Source: Actinomyces faecalis | GTDB lineage: Bacteria; Actinomycetota; Actinomycetes; Actinomycetales; Actinomycetaceae | DNA: 64,000 bases | Direction: 5' to 3' | Assembly (NCBI RefSeq): GCF_013184985.2 | Contig: NZ_CP063418.1 | Location: 1,240,001-1,304,000, forward strand | In this document: piece by piece, positions 28,057 through 37,254 of the stretch | Layout of the letters: the number at the start of each line of letters is the position of its first letter | Position numbering within the stretch: the first letter of the stretch is position 1 | Notes under the pieces: model-generated | Databases searched by the model: none | The model's input: the letters and a program-made list of their open reading frames with translations, nothing else | What the model was told of the DNA's origin: nothing | Position numbers and translations under genes: made by a program

Positions 28057-29699
28057 CCCGGACTCCTGCACCTCCACGCCTGGTGGCCGTCTGGGTCCCG
28101 GACTGGCCGGTTGCCGCGCTCAGCCTGGAGCTGCAGCGACGTCCTGGCACGCTCCCGGACCCTGCCGTGGCCCCTGTGGCCGTCGTCGGAGGCCATGGTG
28201 TGGTCTCGGCCTCTCCCCGTGCGCGATCTGCCGGGATCACGGTGGGGACGCGCCTGCGGCGGGCCAGGTCCTTGTGCCCCGAGCTTGTCGTCCTGCCCGC
28301 CCAGCCAGAGCGTGAGGCGCGAGGCTTTGAGCGGGTCATGCAGGCTGTGTCCACGGTCCTGGCCGACCCGGTCGTCGCTCGCCCCGGACTCGCTCTGTGC
28401 GGGGCGCGAGGACCGGCACGGTGGATGGGGAGCGAGGAGGAGGTCGCGGAGTCGCTGGTGGAGGCTGTGGTCCAGGAGACGGGGGTGGAGTGCCTGGTCG
28501 GTATCGCTGACTCTCTCCTGGGAGCCGTCCTGGCGGCCCGCAGCGGCGTCATCGTCCCTGCGGGCCAGGTGGCAGACTTTCTCGCGCCCTGGCCGATGTC
28601 TGCCGTCCTGTCAGCCCTGCCTACCAGGGATGAGCGGGAGGAGGCCCGCGAGCTGCTGGAGGCCCTCTCGCGACTCGGGATCCGGCGTCTGGGTGAGCTG
28701 GCTGAGCTCTCCGAGGCTGCTGTCTCGGCCCGCTTCGGCGTGGTGGGGCAGCGGGTCCACCGGCTGGCGAGCGGCGGCTCGTGGGCCGTTCCCCGCGGTA
28801 CGCGGCCACAGGCGGACATCGAGGTCGTCGCCAACCTGGACCCGCCCGTGCACCGGGCTGACATGGCAGCCTTCGCGGCGCGTCATCTTGCTGAGAACCT
28901 GGTCAGTCAGCTCCTGGGACGAGGGCTGGCGGCAGGGCGGCTGCGTGTGGAGGCCGTTTGCGAGGACGGTGGGTGCCTCTCGCGGGAGTGGCTGCTGGAG
29001 GCGGCTCCGAGCGCTGCTGAGCTGACTGACCGGGTCCGCTGGCAGCTGGACGGGTGGATGAACGGGGGCGTGGACCAGCGGCCGGCCTCGGCCCTCGTCC
29101 GGCTCGTGCTGACGGCGATTGAGCTCAGTGCTGCCGGTAGCATGCAGGCTGGTCTGTGGCCTGGGCCGGACGAGGAGCCGAGACGCCGCGCTCACCGCGC
29201 GGCGCAGCGGGTGGAGTCGCTGCTCGGTGCGGGCGGGGTCCGGGTTCCGGTGGTGGTGCCTGGGCGTGACCCGCGCTCACGAGGACGTCTCCTCGCCTGG
29301 GGCGAGGCGGACCGCGACGTGCTGCGAGAAGCCGGGCGTGGGCGGGAGGCGGCGTGGGAAGGGAGGCTGCCGTCTCCCTCGCCGGCGCTCGTTCCGGCGT
29401 CTGCGGTCCCGGCCCGGTTACGTGATCGTCAGGGACAGGAGGTTCAGGTAGATGCTCAGGGGCAGCTGGGGGCGGATCCCCAGAGGCTGCAGGTGCTGGG
29501 AGACCTGGGAGCTGTCGGGGCCTCGGTGCAGGACGAGGTTGCCGTGCGTGCCTGGGCGGGGCCGTGGCCGGTGGACGAGGGGTGGTGGCAGGAGCAAGGT
29601 CCCTTCAGACGTGCCTACCTGCAGGTAGTTCCTGAGACAGGACCACCGCTTCTCCTCGTACGTTCTGGAGGGTGGTGGGTTGACGGGGTGTACTACTAG
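28053..29699 (+). CDS. imuB: ImuB, catalytically inactive Y-family polymerase
   Basis: Mutasome scaffold of 548 residues that links DnaE2 to the beta clamp. It has a Y-family polymerase layout, but motif I reads VAVWVPDWPVAAL and lacks the metal-binding Asp pair of active polymerases, and the later acidic motif reads RWMGSEEEVAESL. The helix-hairpin-helix part is seen in LSRLGIRRLGELAELSEAAVSARFG, and the C-terminus WWVDGVYY is typical of ImuB. GTG at 28053 overlaps the imuA' stop. SOS control comes from the box upstream of imuA'. Confidence 0.9.
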   Translation: MTRTPAPPRLVAVWVPDWPVAALSLELQRRPGTLPDPAVAPVAVVGGHGVVSASPRARSAGITVGTRLRRARSLCPELVVLPAQPEREARGFERVMQAVSTVLADPVVARPGLALCGARGPARWMGSEEEVAESLVEAVVQETGVECLVGIADSLLGAVLAARSGVIVPAGQVADFLAPWPMSAVLSALPTRDEREEARELLEALSRLGIRRLGELAELSEAAVSARFGVVGQRVHRLASGGSWAVPRGTRPQADIEVVANLDPPVHRADMAAFAARHLAENLVSQLLGRGLAAGRLRVEAVCEDGGCLSREWLLEAAPSAAELTDRVRWQLDGWMNGGVDQRPASALVRLVLTAIELSAAGSMQAGLWPGPDEEPRRRAHRAAQRVESLLGAGGVRVPVVVPGRDPRSRGRLLAWGEADRDVLREAGRGREAAWEGRLPSPSPALVPASAVPARLRDRQGQEVQVDAQGQLGADPQRLQVLGDLGAVGASVQDEVAVRAWAGPWPVDEGWWQEQGPFRRAYLQVVPETGPPLLLVRSGGWWVDGVYY

Positions 29700-29720
29700 G
29701 TCGGGCCCGGGCGGGCAGGG

Positions 29721-30914
29721 CTAGCGTGAGCCCTCGACCAGCTGCGCGCACAGGCGGGTCATCGTGTCGCTGTCGTGGCGCAGGCTGTCGACGGCGGCCG
29801 CGGCTACCGTGACCGGGTCACCTGAGGCCTGGGCCTGTCGAACCCTCATCGTGGTGGAGACCAGGGGCAGGGTGTTGCGCTCCAGCGTCTCCAGCAGCTC
29901 CCGGGCCAGGAGCCCGTCAGGGCTTCCTACCTCGCCACCGATCACCATGAGTCCAGGGTCGAGGAGGTTAGCGAGATTGGCCAGCGCCAGGCCTGCCAGA
30001 TGGCCTGCCTCGCGGAGGACCTGGGCGGTCGACGGGGCAAGGTCCTGCTCGTGCAGGGACAGGACCGTCGCGAGGTCCTCTGTCTCACCGGCCTCACGCA
30101 GCGCAGCCTCCAGGGCCGGGACGGAGACGTACTGCATCAGGCAGCCGTGGTTGCCGCAGGCGCACAGGCGACCTCCTGGTACGACGATGGTGTGGCCGAG
30201 CTCACCGCTGCCTCCGTTCGCCCCGCCCATGATGCGGCCGTTGGCTACGTACCCCATCGCGGCACCCTGGCTCAGGGTGACTGAGCAGGTCGAGTGCGGG
30301 GCGTGACCGTGGTGCTGGGTGTAGTCCAGGTGCTCGGTGTACCCGTAGAGCCGGGCGGTGTTCTGGATGACGACGGGGCAGCCCAGAGCCTGACTGGTGA
30401 TCTTGAGGGGATTGACGCCGATCCAGGCCTGTGAGGCGGGAGAGGGGAAGACCCTGCCCGTGCGCGCGTCGCACTGGGTGGGGACGGCGACGTGGCACAG
30501 CAGCGGGGAGGCGACCTCGCCGGCCTGGAGGGACGGGGAGGTCGGCATCAGCTCCTTCAGCAGGGCTACGGCCTGAAGCAGCCTGCCACGAGCCTCTGCA
30601 TCGGGTTCCGGGGCAGCCACCGCGCTGCGGGTGTCTCGGCCGTCCAGGCCTGCTACGCACACGCTCGTCTCGTGGTGGCCGATCACGATGGAGGCGAGCA
30701 GCCCGGCGCTGGCGGTCACGCGTACGGGAGGACGTCCGGAGTCGGGGTCACTGGGATCGGTCTCGACGAGACCCGCAGCCATGAGGGTCCTGGTGAGGTT
30801 GGAGGCGGTAGCGCGCGAGACCTGCAGGCGCCGTGCGAGCTCGGCGCGCTGGGTCGGGCCGTCGGTGACGAGGTACCTGAGCAGTCGTACCTCGTTGGAC
30901 GTCAGTGGCAGCAC
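29721..30914 (-). CDS. ROK-family transcriptional regulator
   Basis: Regulator of 397 residues with an N-terminal winged helix (LAQR-like RAELARRLQVSRATASNLTRTL) and a ROK sugar-kinase-like domain. The zinc-binding motif CACGNHGCLMQYVS is intact; the ATP/sugar part shows GGANGGSGELGHTIV. GTG at 30914 has AGGAGG 6 nt upstream. It is divergent from a sugar ABC operon, so it most likely represses that operon and responds to an amino sugar or its phosphate. Confidence 0.88.
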   Translation of the reverse strand: MLPLTSNEVRLLRYLVTDGPTQRAELARRLQVSRATASNLTRTLMAAGLVETDPSDPDSGRPPVRVTASAGLLASIVIGHHETSVCVAGLDGRDTRSAVAAPEPDAEARGRLLQAVALLKELMPTSPSLQAGEVASPLLCHVAVPTQCDARTGRVFPSPASQAWIGVNPLKITSQALGCPVVIQNTARLYGYTEHLDYTQHHGHAPHSTCSVTLSQGAAMGYVANGRIMGGANGGSGELGHTIVVPGGRLCACGNHGCLMQYVSVPALEAALREAGETEDLATVLSLHEQDLAPSTAQVLREAGHLAGLALANLANLLDPGLMVIGGEVGSPDGLLARELLETLERNTLPLVSTTMRVRQAQASGDPVTVAAAAVDSLRHDSDTMTRLCAQLVEGSR

Positions 30915-30987
30915 GGACACCTCCTGTTTGTCTGGCGCCTGACCTGCTGGCACGCAGTCTAGCAAGAGCGTGACCTTGCGAGAGCAA

Positions 30988-31041
30988 TTTAGTTCAAGGA
31001 AGTTACTTGCTTAAAGAAAGGTTGTTAAGAAACTTGACAAC
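30988..31041. promoter_or_regulatory. Operator/promoter region between ROK gene and sugar operon
   Basis: An A/T-rich patch in the 212-bp gap (30915-31126). It contains an imperfect palindrome, TTTA-CAAG at 30988-30998 facing CTTG-TAAA at 31006-31015, and GTTGT (31021-31025) facing ACAAC (31037-31041). A consensus -35, TTGACA, lies at 31034-31039; the -10 is poor (CACACT, 31057-31062). These are candidate ROK sites. Confidence 0.5.
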
Positions 31042-31126
31042 TTGGGGGGTGGGGGCCACACTTGTCACATGGTTGTCCGTGTTGGGCCGCCACAGCTCCT
31101 CACCTCGTACATGGAGAAGTACCGCA

Positions 31127-32422
31127 ATGAAGCGCTCATCTTTCCTCAAGCTCTCCCTCGCCGCTGTTGCTGCCCCGGCCGTGCTGGCTGCCTGCTCAGG
31201 CGGAAACGAAGGCTCAGGCACGTCCTCCGGCTCAGCCTCCGACGCTGAGGGTCCCGTCCGCGTGTGGTTCATGCAGGACTCCATCTCGGACGAGGCCATC
31301 GCCTACCTGGAGTCGGAGTACGTCAAGGCCAACCCCGGCAAGGAGATCTCCATCGAGATCCAGCAGTGGGACGGCATCATCTCCAAGCTGCAGACCTCGC
31401 TGGCCTCAGACACGGAGGCTCCTGACATCGTCGAGACCGGCAACACCCAGTCCTCCGTCTTCACCTCGGTCGGTGCCTTCGCCCCGATCTCGGACGCGCT
31501 GTACGGCGACCTGGGTGGTGACAAGCTCATCCAGTCCTTTATCGAGGCCGGCACCTACGAGGGCAAGAGGTACGCCCTTCCGCTGTACGCCGGCGCACGC
31601 GGCATCTACTACCGCAAGGACCTCTTCGAGGCGGCCGGCATCGCTGAGCCCACCACGATCGACGAGCTGCACCAGGCCGTGATCGACCTGACCAAGGCCA
31701 ACCCGGAGGGGACCGAGGGCTTTACCGGGATGTACCTGGCCGCCGTCGACATCCACGGCGTGGAGTCCTACCTCTTCGCCGCCGGCGGCGACTACGCCGT
31801 CAACGAGGGCGGGACCTGGAAGGGACAGCTGTCCAGCAAGGACAGCCAGGCCGCGCTGAAGCAGATCCAGGACATCTTCCTCAACGGCACCGCCTACGCC
31901 AACGACTCCACGGACGGTCAGAAGAACCTCCAGCAGCCCTTCAACGAGGGCAAGGTCGGGATCGTCATCGGAACCGGCAACATCGGGACCAAGATCAGCC
32001 AGGAGCTGTGGGACGCGGACAAGGTCGCCGTGATGCCCTTCCCGTCCACCACGCCGGGCAAGGTCGGTGCGACCTTCGCGGGCGGCTCCAGCGTCTCGGT
32101 GGCCGCCAAGGCGCTCCACCCCCAGGCTGCTCAGAGCGTCCTGGAGATCATCTACTCCCAGGGCTTCCAGGAGCTCATCGCAGCCAACGGGTGGACACCT
32201 GGCAACACCACCTACGCGGACAAGGTCACCGGTGCCTTCGGCGAGATCTCTGGCGAGGTCATCGAGGCCTCCAAGCTCACCCCGAACACCGCGGCCTGGG
32301 GCTCGATCATCGGCGACAACTCCCTGCAGGACTTCTTCAGCAAGATCGCCCGGGGCGACGACGTCGCGGCCCTGGCCAAGGAGCTGGACGCCAAGCTCGA
32401 CACCGTTCTCAACAAGGCCTGA
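31127..32422 (+). CDS. Sugar ABC transporter substrate-binding lipoprotein (CUT1 type)
   Basis: Extracellular binding protein of 431 residues. The signal peptide ends in the lipobox VLAAC with Cys23, so it is anchored to the membrane as a lipoprotein. The mature part is a family-1 solute-binding protein: VRVWFMQDSISDEA, QQWDGIISKLQTSL, DIVETGNTQ and YALPLYAGARGIYYRKDLFE. The ATG at 31127 has GGAGAAG 8 nt upstream. It heads an operon with two permeases, a GH20 enzyme and a sulfatase, so the ligand is probably an amino-sugar-containing oligosaccharide. Confidence 0.93.
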   Translation: MKRSSFLKLSLAAVAAPAVLAACSGGNEGSGTSSGSASDAEGPVRVWFMQDSISDEAIAYLESEYVKANPGKEISIEIQQWDGIISKLQTSLASDTEAPDIVETGNTQSSVFTSVGAFAPISDALYGDLGGDKLIQSFIEAGTYEGKRYALPLYAGARGIYYRKDLFEAAGIAEPTTIDELHQAVIDLTKANPEGTEGFTGMYLAAVDIHGVESYLFAAGGDYAVNEGGTWKGQLSSKDSQAALKQIQDIFLNGTAYANDSTDGQKNLQQPFNEGKVGIVIGTGNIGTKISQELWDADKVAVMPFPSTTPGKVGATFAGGSSVSVAAKALHPQAAQSVLEIIYSQGFQELIAANGWTPGNTTYADKVTGAFGEISGEVIEASKLTPNTAAWGSIIGDNSLQDFFSKIARGDDVAALAKELDAKLDTVLNKA

Positions 32423-32496
32423 CCACCACGGCACCGACGCGGTGGGCTGGTAGGTACCGGCCCACCGCGACGGCCGCCCGAAGAACGAGGACGACA

Positions 32497-33447
32497 GTGC
32501 ACAACCTCTCTCGCACGCGCTCTGGAGCCGGCACAGGCCGGCTACGCCCGGCGCGGTTACGTCGGGGCTCGATCCCCTACCTGCTCATGGCACCTGGTAT
32601 CCTCGCCGTCCTGGTGTCTGTCGGCTACCCGATGGTGCGTCAGCTGGTGATGTCCTTCCAGGAGTTCGGGCTGGCCCAGCAGTTCGGAGCGGCTCCCGAG
32701 TGGGTCGGTCTGGCGAACTACAAGGCGATTCTCACCGACGCCTACTTCTGGCAGGTCTTCGCCAAGTCCCTGGCCTTCTGCGCCTTCACCGCGGGATCGA
32801 CGATGGTGCTGGCCGTCCTCCTGGCCGTCCTCCTCCTGCGCTCGGGAGCCACCGGTCGGGGAGTGCTCAACACCTCCCTCATCATCGTGTGGGGCATGCC
32901 GGCCCTGGCCTCGTTGACGGTCTGGCTGTGGCTGATCGATCCCCACTACGGTCCTGTCAACTACCTGCTCACGCGTCTGGGTCTGGACGTGGCCGGCCAC
33001 AACTGGCTGTCAGGCTCTTACTGGACCTTCTTCCTCATCGCCTCGATGATCATTACCTGGGCGTCGGTGCCCCTGGCGACGATCTCGATCTATGCCGCGA
33101 TGGCGCAGGTCCCTGGCGAGGTGCTGGAGGCCGCCAACATGGACGGTGCGCGTCAGCACCAGATCACCCGCTACGTCCTCATCCCGGCTGCAGGCCCGGT
33201 CATCGGCCTCATGGCAGTGCTGCAGGTGATCTGGGACCTGCGTGTCTTTACCCAGATCTACGTGCTGCAGCAGTCCGGCGGCGTGAGCACCGAGACCAAC
33301 CTCCTGGGCACCTACGTCTACCAGCTGGGAATCTCGCAGGGGAACTACGGCGTCGCCTCTGCCCTGGCCATGGTCATCCTCATCCTGACGCTCCTGCTGT
33401 CCACCGGCTACCTGCGCATGCTGCTTCGAGGAGGAGACGTCCGATGA
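32497..33447 (+). CDS. Sugar ABC transporter permease (MalF type)
   Basis: Inner-membrane subunit of 316 residues with six predicted helices. The ATPase-docking EAA loop is EVLEAANMDGARQHQITRYV. GTG at 32497 with GAGG upstream; earlier codons in this frame overlap the binding-protein gene. Its stop overlaps the next permease start (ATGA). No ATPase gene is in the operon, so a shared MsiK-type ATPase is likely. Confidence 0.93.
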   Translation: MHNLSRTRSGAGTGRLRPARLRRGSIPYLLMAPGILAVLVSVGYPMVRQLVMSFQEFGLAQQFGAAPEWVGLANYKAILTDAYFWQVFAKSLAFCAFTAGSTMVLAVLLAVLLLRSGATGRGVLNTSLIIVWGMPALASLTVWLWLIDPHYGPVNYLLTRLGLDVAGHNWLSGSYWTFFLIASMIITWASVPLATISIYAAMAQVPGEVLEAANMDGARQHQITRYVLIPAAGPVIGLMAVLQVIWDLRVFTQIYVLQQSGGVSTETNLLGTYVYQLGISQGNYGVASALAMVILILTLLLSTGYLRMLLRGGDVR

Positions 33448-34325
33448 GCGCTGTTACCGTCTCTCCGGCTCGGTCCCGGTCCCGAGGCCGTTCAGCAACC
33501 AGGGGCGCCGAGCGGCGAGCGAGCCTGGGCGCGGTCGTCATCGCGCTGATCTGGCTCGTCCCGGTCTACTGGATGGTCAAGTCCGCCTTCGAGGCTGACG
33601 AGTCCCTCCTTGCCAGCCCTCCCCACCTGGTCATCCACGAGGGGACCCTGGCCCACTTCCGCCAGGTCCTGTCTGACCCCAGCTTCTGGGCGGCGATGCG
33701 GATGTCCCTGACGGTGGCGCTGGTGACGGTCGTGTTCGCCACGACCCTGGCGCTGCTGTTCTCCTTCTCGTTGTCGCGCTACCGCTTCCGGGGACGCATG
33801 GCGATGATCATCGCCGTCCTCGTGGTGCAGATGGTGCCGGCCGAGGCGCTGTTTATCTCCCAGTACCAGATGCTCAACTCCCTCAACCTCCTCAACTCGC
33901 CCATCGGTCTGGCCATGCTCTACATCGGCACGCACGTCCCCTTCATCACCTGGATGATGCGTGGCTACGTCGACGCCGTCCCCGTGGACCTGGAGGAGGC
34001 TGCCCAGATCGACGGATGCTCCAGGCTCACTGCCTTCTTCCGGATCACGCTGCCGCTGCTGCTGCCGGGTATCGTGGCCACCTCCGTCTTCGCCTTCCTC
34101 TTCGCCTGGAACGAGTACACCCTCGCTCTCATCGTCCTGTCCCGGAACACCTCCGTGACGCTGCCGATCTGGCTGCAGAGCTTCCAGGCCTCCGACCTCG
34201 GCTACACCGACTGGGGAGGCGTCATGGCCGGTGCCACGCTCATGGCGGTTCCCGTCATCATCATGTTCGTCATCATCCAGAAGCGTCTGGGGCAGTCCAC
34301 CGTCGGCGGCGCCGTCAAGGGGTGA
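33444..34325 (+). CDS. Sugar ABC transporter permease (MalG type)
   Basis: Second permease, 293 residues. Hydrophobic helices include SLGAVVIALIWLVPVYWMV and later segments; the EAA loop is DLEEAAQIDGCSRLTAFFRI, followed by FAWNEYTLALIVLSR, typical of MalG-like subunits. An Arg/Ser-rich N-terminus precedes the first helix. ATG at 33444 overlaps the first permease stop by 4 nt. Confidence 0.93.
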   Translation: MSAVTVSPARSRSRGRSATRGAERRASLGAVVIALIWLVPVYWMVKSAFEADESLLASPPHLVIHEGTLAHFRQVLSDPSFWAAMRMSLTVALVTVVFATTLALLFSFSLSRYRFRGRMAMIIAVLVVQMVPAEALFISQYQMLNSLNLLNSPIGLAMLYIGTHVPFITWMMRGYVDAVPVDLEEAAQIDGCSRLTAFFRITLPLLLPGIVATSVFAFLFAWNEYTLALIVLSRNTSVTLPIWLQSFQASDLGYTDWGGVMAGATLMAVPVIIMFVIIQKRLGQSTVGGAVKG

Positions 34326-34332
34326 GGCAGAG

Positions 34333-35634
34333 ATGAGAACGACGACACCGACCGGCCGCGTGACCTACGACTACCTTCCTGCGGGGCTTCCTGCGAGCCT
34401 GGTCAACGGGGCCGAGAGCGCCCGGCGCCTGGGCAGGAGCAGGGACGAGTCAGCGATGGGCTGGCGAGGGCTGCTGCTGGACTCCTCACGCACCTTCTGG
34501 ACCGTCGACACGGTCCTGGAGGTCCTGGAACTGATGCACCGTTACGGGTTCAACCGTCTGCACTGGCACCTGACGGACAACTCAGGATGGCGCCTGGACG
34601 TCCCGGGCTACCCCCGTCTGACCGAGGTGGCGGCGCAGCAGCCGCGCCACGGCTTCGCGGAGTACACCAACGTCCCGCCCCGGGACCTGGTGCGGTACCA
34701 GGCCCGCGCACCCTTCCTCAACAACTGCGGCTTCTACACCGCCCAGGACGTGAGCCGCGTGGTCGAGCGGGCGCATGAGCTCGGGATCGAGGTCGTTCCG
34801 GAGATCGACCTCCCAGGCCACGCCGAGGCGACGATCAGTGCCTATCCCGAGCTGGGCAACCCCTCGACAGTGGGTGCTGACCTCAGCGGCTGGCCCGGTG
34901 CCAGGCGTGCTCGGGTGCGCAACGACCTCCTGTGGCCCAGCCAGCAGGCCTTTGACTTCATCACAGCCGCCCTGGAGACCGTCTGCGACCTCTTCCCGAG
35001 CCCGGTCATCCACGTGGGCGGGGACGAGTGCGACGTCGAGTACTGGGAGTCCAACCCCCAGGCGCAGGCGTGGATGGCGGCCCACGAGGTTCCTGACGGG
35101 CACGCTCTCCAGCAGGTCTTTATGCGCCGAGCTCATGAGGTCCTGGCCTCTCGCGGCCGGCGCGCCGGGGTGTGGGACGAGGCCGTCGAGGCCGGTCTGG
35201 ACGGCGACGAGCTCGTCTTCGGCTGGCGTGAGGGCAAGGGGGTCAGCACCGCTGCCTCCAGCGGGCACCCCTGGGTGTTCTGCGACGCGGACCTGCTCTA
35301 TCTCAACCGGGTCGCAGACCCTGACCCTCGTCATGACACCGCTCGCCCGGTGACGATGAACGGAGCGATCTCGGTCGAGGACATCCTGGGCCTGCCCCTG
35401 CCCGATGACGACCGGCTCCAGGGCATCCAGGCGGCCGCGTGGTGCGAGTTCATCACCGACCGTGCAGAGCTGCACCGTCAGCTCTTCCCACGCCTGCTGG
35501 CCGTGGCGGCCAAGGCCTTCTGGGGGCAGGAGGCTGAGCCGGAGGAGCTGGGTGAGCTGGTCCGGGACGAGTCCGTCGTCCTGGCGGCGGCCGGCTACGG
35601 CACGGCCCTGGCTGAGCCGCTGACCACATCCTGA
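34333..35634 (+). CDS. Family GH20 beta-N-acetylhexosaminidase, cytoplasmic
   Basis: Glycoside hydrolase of 433 residues that removes terminal GlcNAc or GalNAc by substrate-assisted catalysis. The barrel begins at RGLLLDSSRTFWTVD, continues with FNRLHWHLTDNSGWRLDVPGYP, VVPEIDLPGHAEATI and the catalytic Asp-Glu pair in HVGGDECDVEYWE. There is no signal peptide, so it should act on imported oligosaccharides inside the cell. It follows the second permease by 7 nt and belongs to the same operon. A normal family N-terminal domain is absent, which gives a compact enzyme. Confidence 0.92.
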   Translation: MRTTTPTGRVTYDYLPAGLPASLVNGAESARRLGRSRDESAMGWRGLLLDSSRTFWTVDTVLEVLELMHRYGFNRLHWHLTDNSGWRLDVPGYPRLTEVAAQQPRHGFAEYTNVPPRDLVRYQARAPFLNNCGFYTAQDVSRVVERAHELGIEVVPEIDLPGHAEATISAYPELGNPSTVGADLSGWPGARRARVRNDLLWPSQQAFDFITAALETVCDLFPSPVIHVGGDECDVEYWESNPQAQAWMAAHEVPDGHALQQVFMRRAHEVLASRGRRAGVWDEAVEAGLDGDELVFGWREGKGVSTAASSGHPWVFCDADLLYLNRVADPDPRHDTARPVTMNGAISVEDILGLPLPDDDRLQGIQAAAWCEFITDRAELHRQLFPRLLAVAAKAFWGQEAEPEELGELVRDESVVLAAAGYGTALAEPLTTS

Positions 35635-35667
35635 ACGCCGATCTTCTGCATCTGAGGACTGATCTTG

Positions 35668-37212
35668 ATGGCACTGTCGTCAGCGCGCACCACACGTACT
35701 GGCAGCGAGAACGAGGACTCCAGGGCGCGTAATGTTTTGGTGTTGATGACTGATCAGCATCGTGTGGATACGATTGGGTGTCTGGGTAATCCTTTTGCTT
35801 GTACTCCGGTGCTTGATGGGTTGGGTCGGGAGGGGTTTGCTTTTACGCATGCGTTTACTCCGACGGCGATCTGTACTCCGGCTCGTGCGTCGTTGATGAC
35901 GGGGACTCTGCCGATCCGTCATCAGGTGCTGGCGAATCCGGAGTGGAATATTGCTTACCGGACGGCGATCCCGTTGGGGGCGTGGACCTATACGCGTGAG
36001 CTGGCGGATCATGGTTACAACGTGGGGATCGTGGGTAAGTACCACTGTGGTGAGAATCTTCCGGGGGCGTTTGGGGCTGATGACGACACGTTCTGGGGGG
36101 CGGAGAACCCGGTTGCTAACGAGGAGTACGTGGCCTGGTTGGAGGACAAGGGTCTGCCGCCGGTGCGGGCGCACGACTTGTGGCGTGGCAGGTTGCCGGG
36201 GGGTAGGCCTGGTCATGTGATCGCTGCGCGGCTGGATCAGCCTGAGGAGGCGACGTTTGAGCGGTTCCTGGCGGACCGGGCGATTGAGAGGCTGCGTCAG
36301 TACGCGGGGCAGTGGAGGGAGGAGGGTCGTCCGTTCTGTCTTGACGTGCACTTCTTTGGGCCTCATCTGCCTTACTTCCTGCCTGATGAGTGGTTTGACC
36401 TGATTGATCCGGGTGTGGTGGTGCTGCCGGAGAGCTTTGGTGACTCGCTTGTTGGTAAGCCTCCGATTCAGTCGAATTACGCGACCTACTGGTCTACCTC
36501 GTCGTTCAGTAACGAGCAGTGGAGGAAGCTGGTCGCTGTGTACTGGGGGTACGTGGCGATGATTGACTTTGAGATCGGGCGGATCCTGGACGTGGCTCGT
36601 GAGCTGGGTGTGCTGGAGGACACGGCGGTGTTCTTTACTGCTGACCATGGTGAGTTCACTGGTGCGCACCGGATGAATGACAAGGGTCCGGCGATGTATG
36701 ACGATATCTATAACGTGCCTTTTATCGCTCGGGTTCCTGGGGTGTCGAGGGTGGGGCGGTCGGACGCGTTCGTGTCGTTGATTGACCTGCCTGCCACGAT
36801 CATGGAGATCGCGGGGCTGGATCCTGCTCTGGTGCGTGACGGGCGGTCGATCCTGGAGCTGACGCGGGGGCAGGAGGCTAGTGGGTGGCGTCAGGACATT
36901 GTGTGTGAGTTCCATGGTCACCACTTTCCTCTTCAGCAGAGGATGCTGCGGACTCGTGAGTACAAGCTGGTGGTGTCTCCGGAGTCGGTCAACGAGCTGT
37001 ACGACCTGCGTCGTGATCCTAGTGAGATGACGAATGTGTATACCTCGCCGGTCTATGACCAGGTGCGTCGTGAGCTGGCCACTGAGCTGTATCGTCAGCT
37101 GCGTGAGCGTGGGGACCACTCCTTTGCTAAGTGGATGGCCGCGATGACCGACTTCGACGTTCCCCTGTCAGGCACCGCCCGCTCAGACCTCGACGACGTC
37201 GTCACCACCTAA
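35668..37212 (+). CDS. Type I sulfatase (formylglycine-dependent), cytoplasmic
   Basis: Sulfuric ester hydrolase of 514 residues. The N-terminal metal site is LVLMTDQHRVDTIGCLGN, and ICTPARASLMTG is the C-x-P-x-R motif whose Cys becomes formylglycine; TADHGEFTGAH gives more metal ligands. No signal peptide. The maturation enzyme is not in the window. Only 33 bp separate it from the GH20 gene, so the two enzymes probably act on the same sulfated amino-sugar substrate. From about 35731 to 37135 the codons end in T or G far more often than in neighbours (for example GGT, CCT, GTG in place of GGC, CCC, GTC), while both ends look native. Confidence 0.92.
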   Translation: MALSSARTTRTGSENEDSRARNVLVLMTDQHRVDTIGCLGNPFACTPVLDGLGREGFAFTHAFTPTAICTPARASLMTGTLPIRHQVLANPEWNIAYRTAIPLGAWTYTRELADHGYNVGIVGKYHCGENLPGAFGADDDTFWGAENPVANEEYVAWLEDKGLPPVRAHDLWRGRLPGGRPGHVIAARLDQPEEATFERFLADRAIERLRQYAGQWREEGRPFCLDVHFFGPHLPYFLPDEWFDLIDPGVVVLPESFGDSLVGKPPIQSNYATYWSTSSFSNEQWRKLVAVYWGYVAMIDFEIGRILDVARELGVLEDTAVFFTADHGEFTGAHRMNDKGPAMYDDIYNVPFIARVPGVSRVGRSDAFVSLIDLPATIMEIAGLDPALVRDGRSILELTRGQEASGWRQDIVCEFHGHHFPLQQRMLRTREYKLVVSPESVNELYDLRRDPSEMTNVYTSPVYDQVRRELATELYRQLRERGDHSFAKWMAAMTDFDVPLSGTARSDLDDVVTT

Positions 37213-37254
37213 CAACCCTGCTCTCCTCTCTTATCCTGGTAGGGACGGCTGTAC

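Noticed and set aside
35680..37119. 479-codon minus-strand frame opposite the sulfatase
   Set aside because: Its product is rich in His/Arg/Gln without domain features; the long open frame results from the unusual codon use of the sulfatase.
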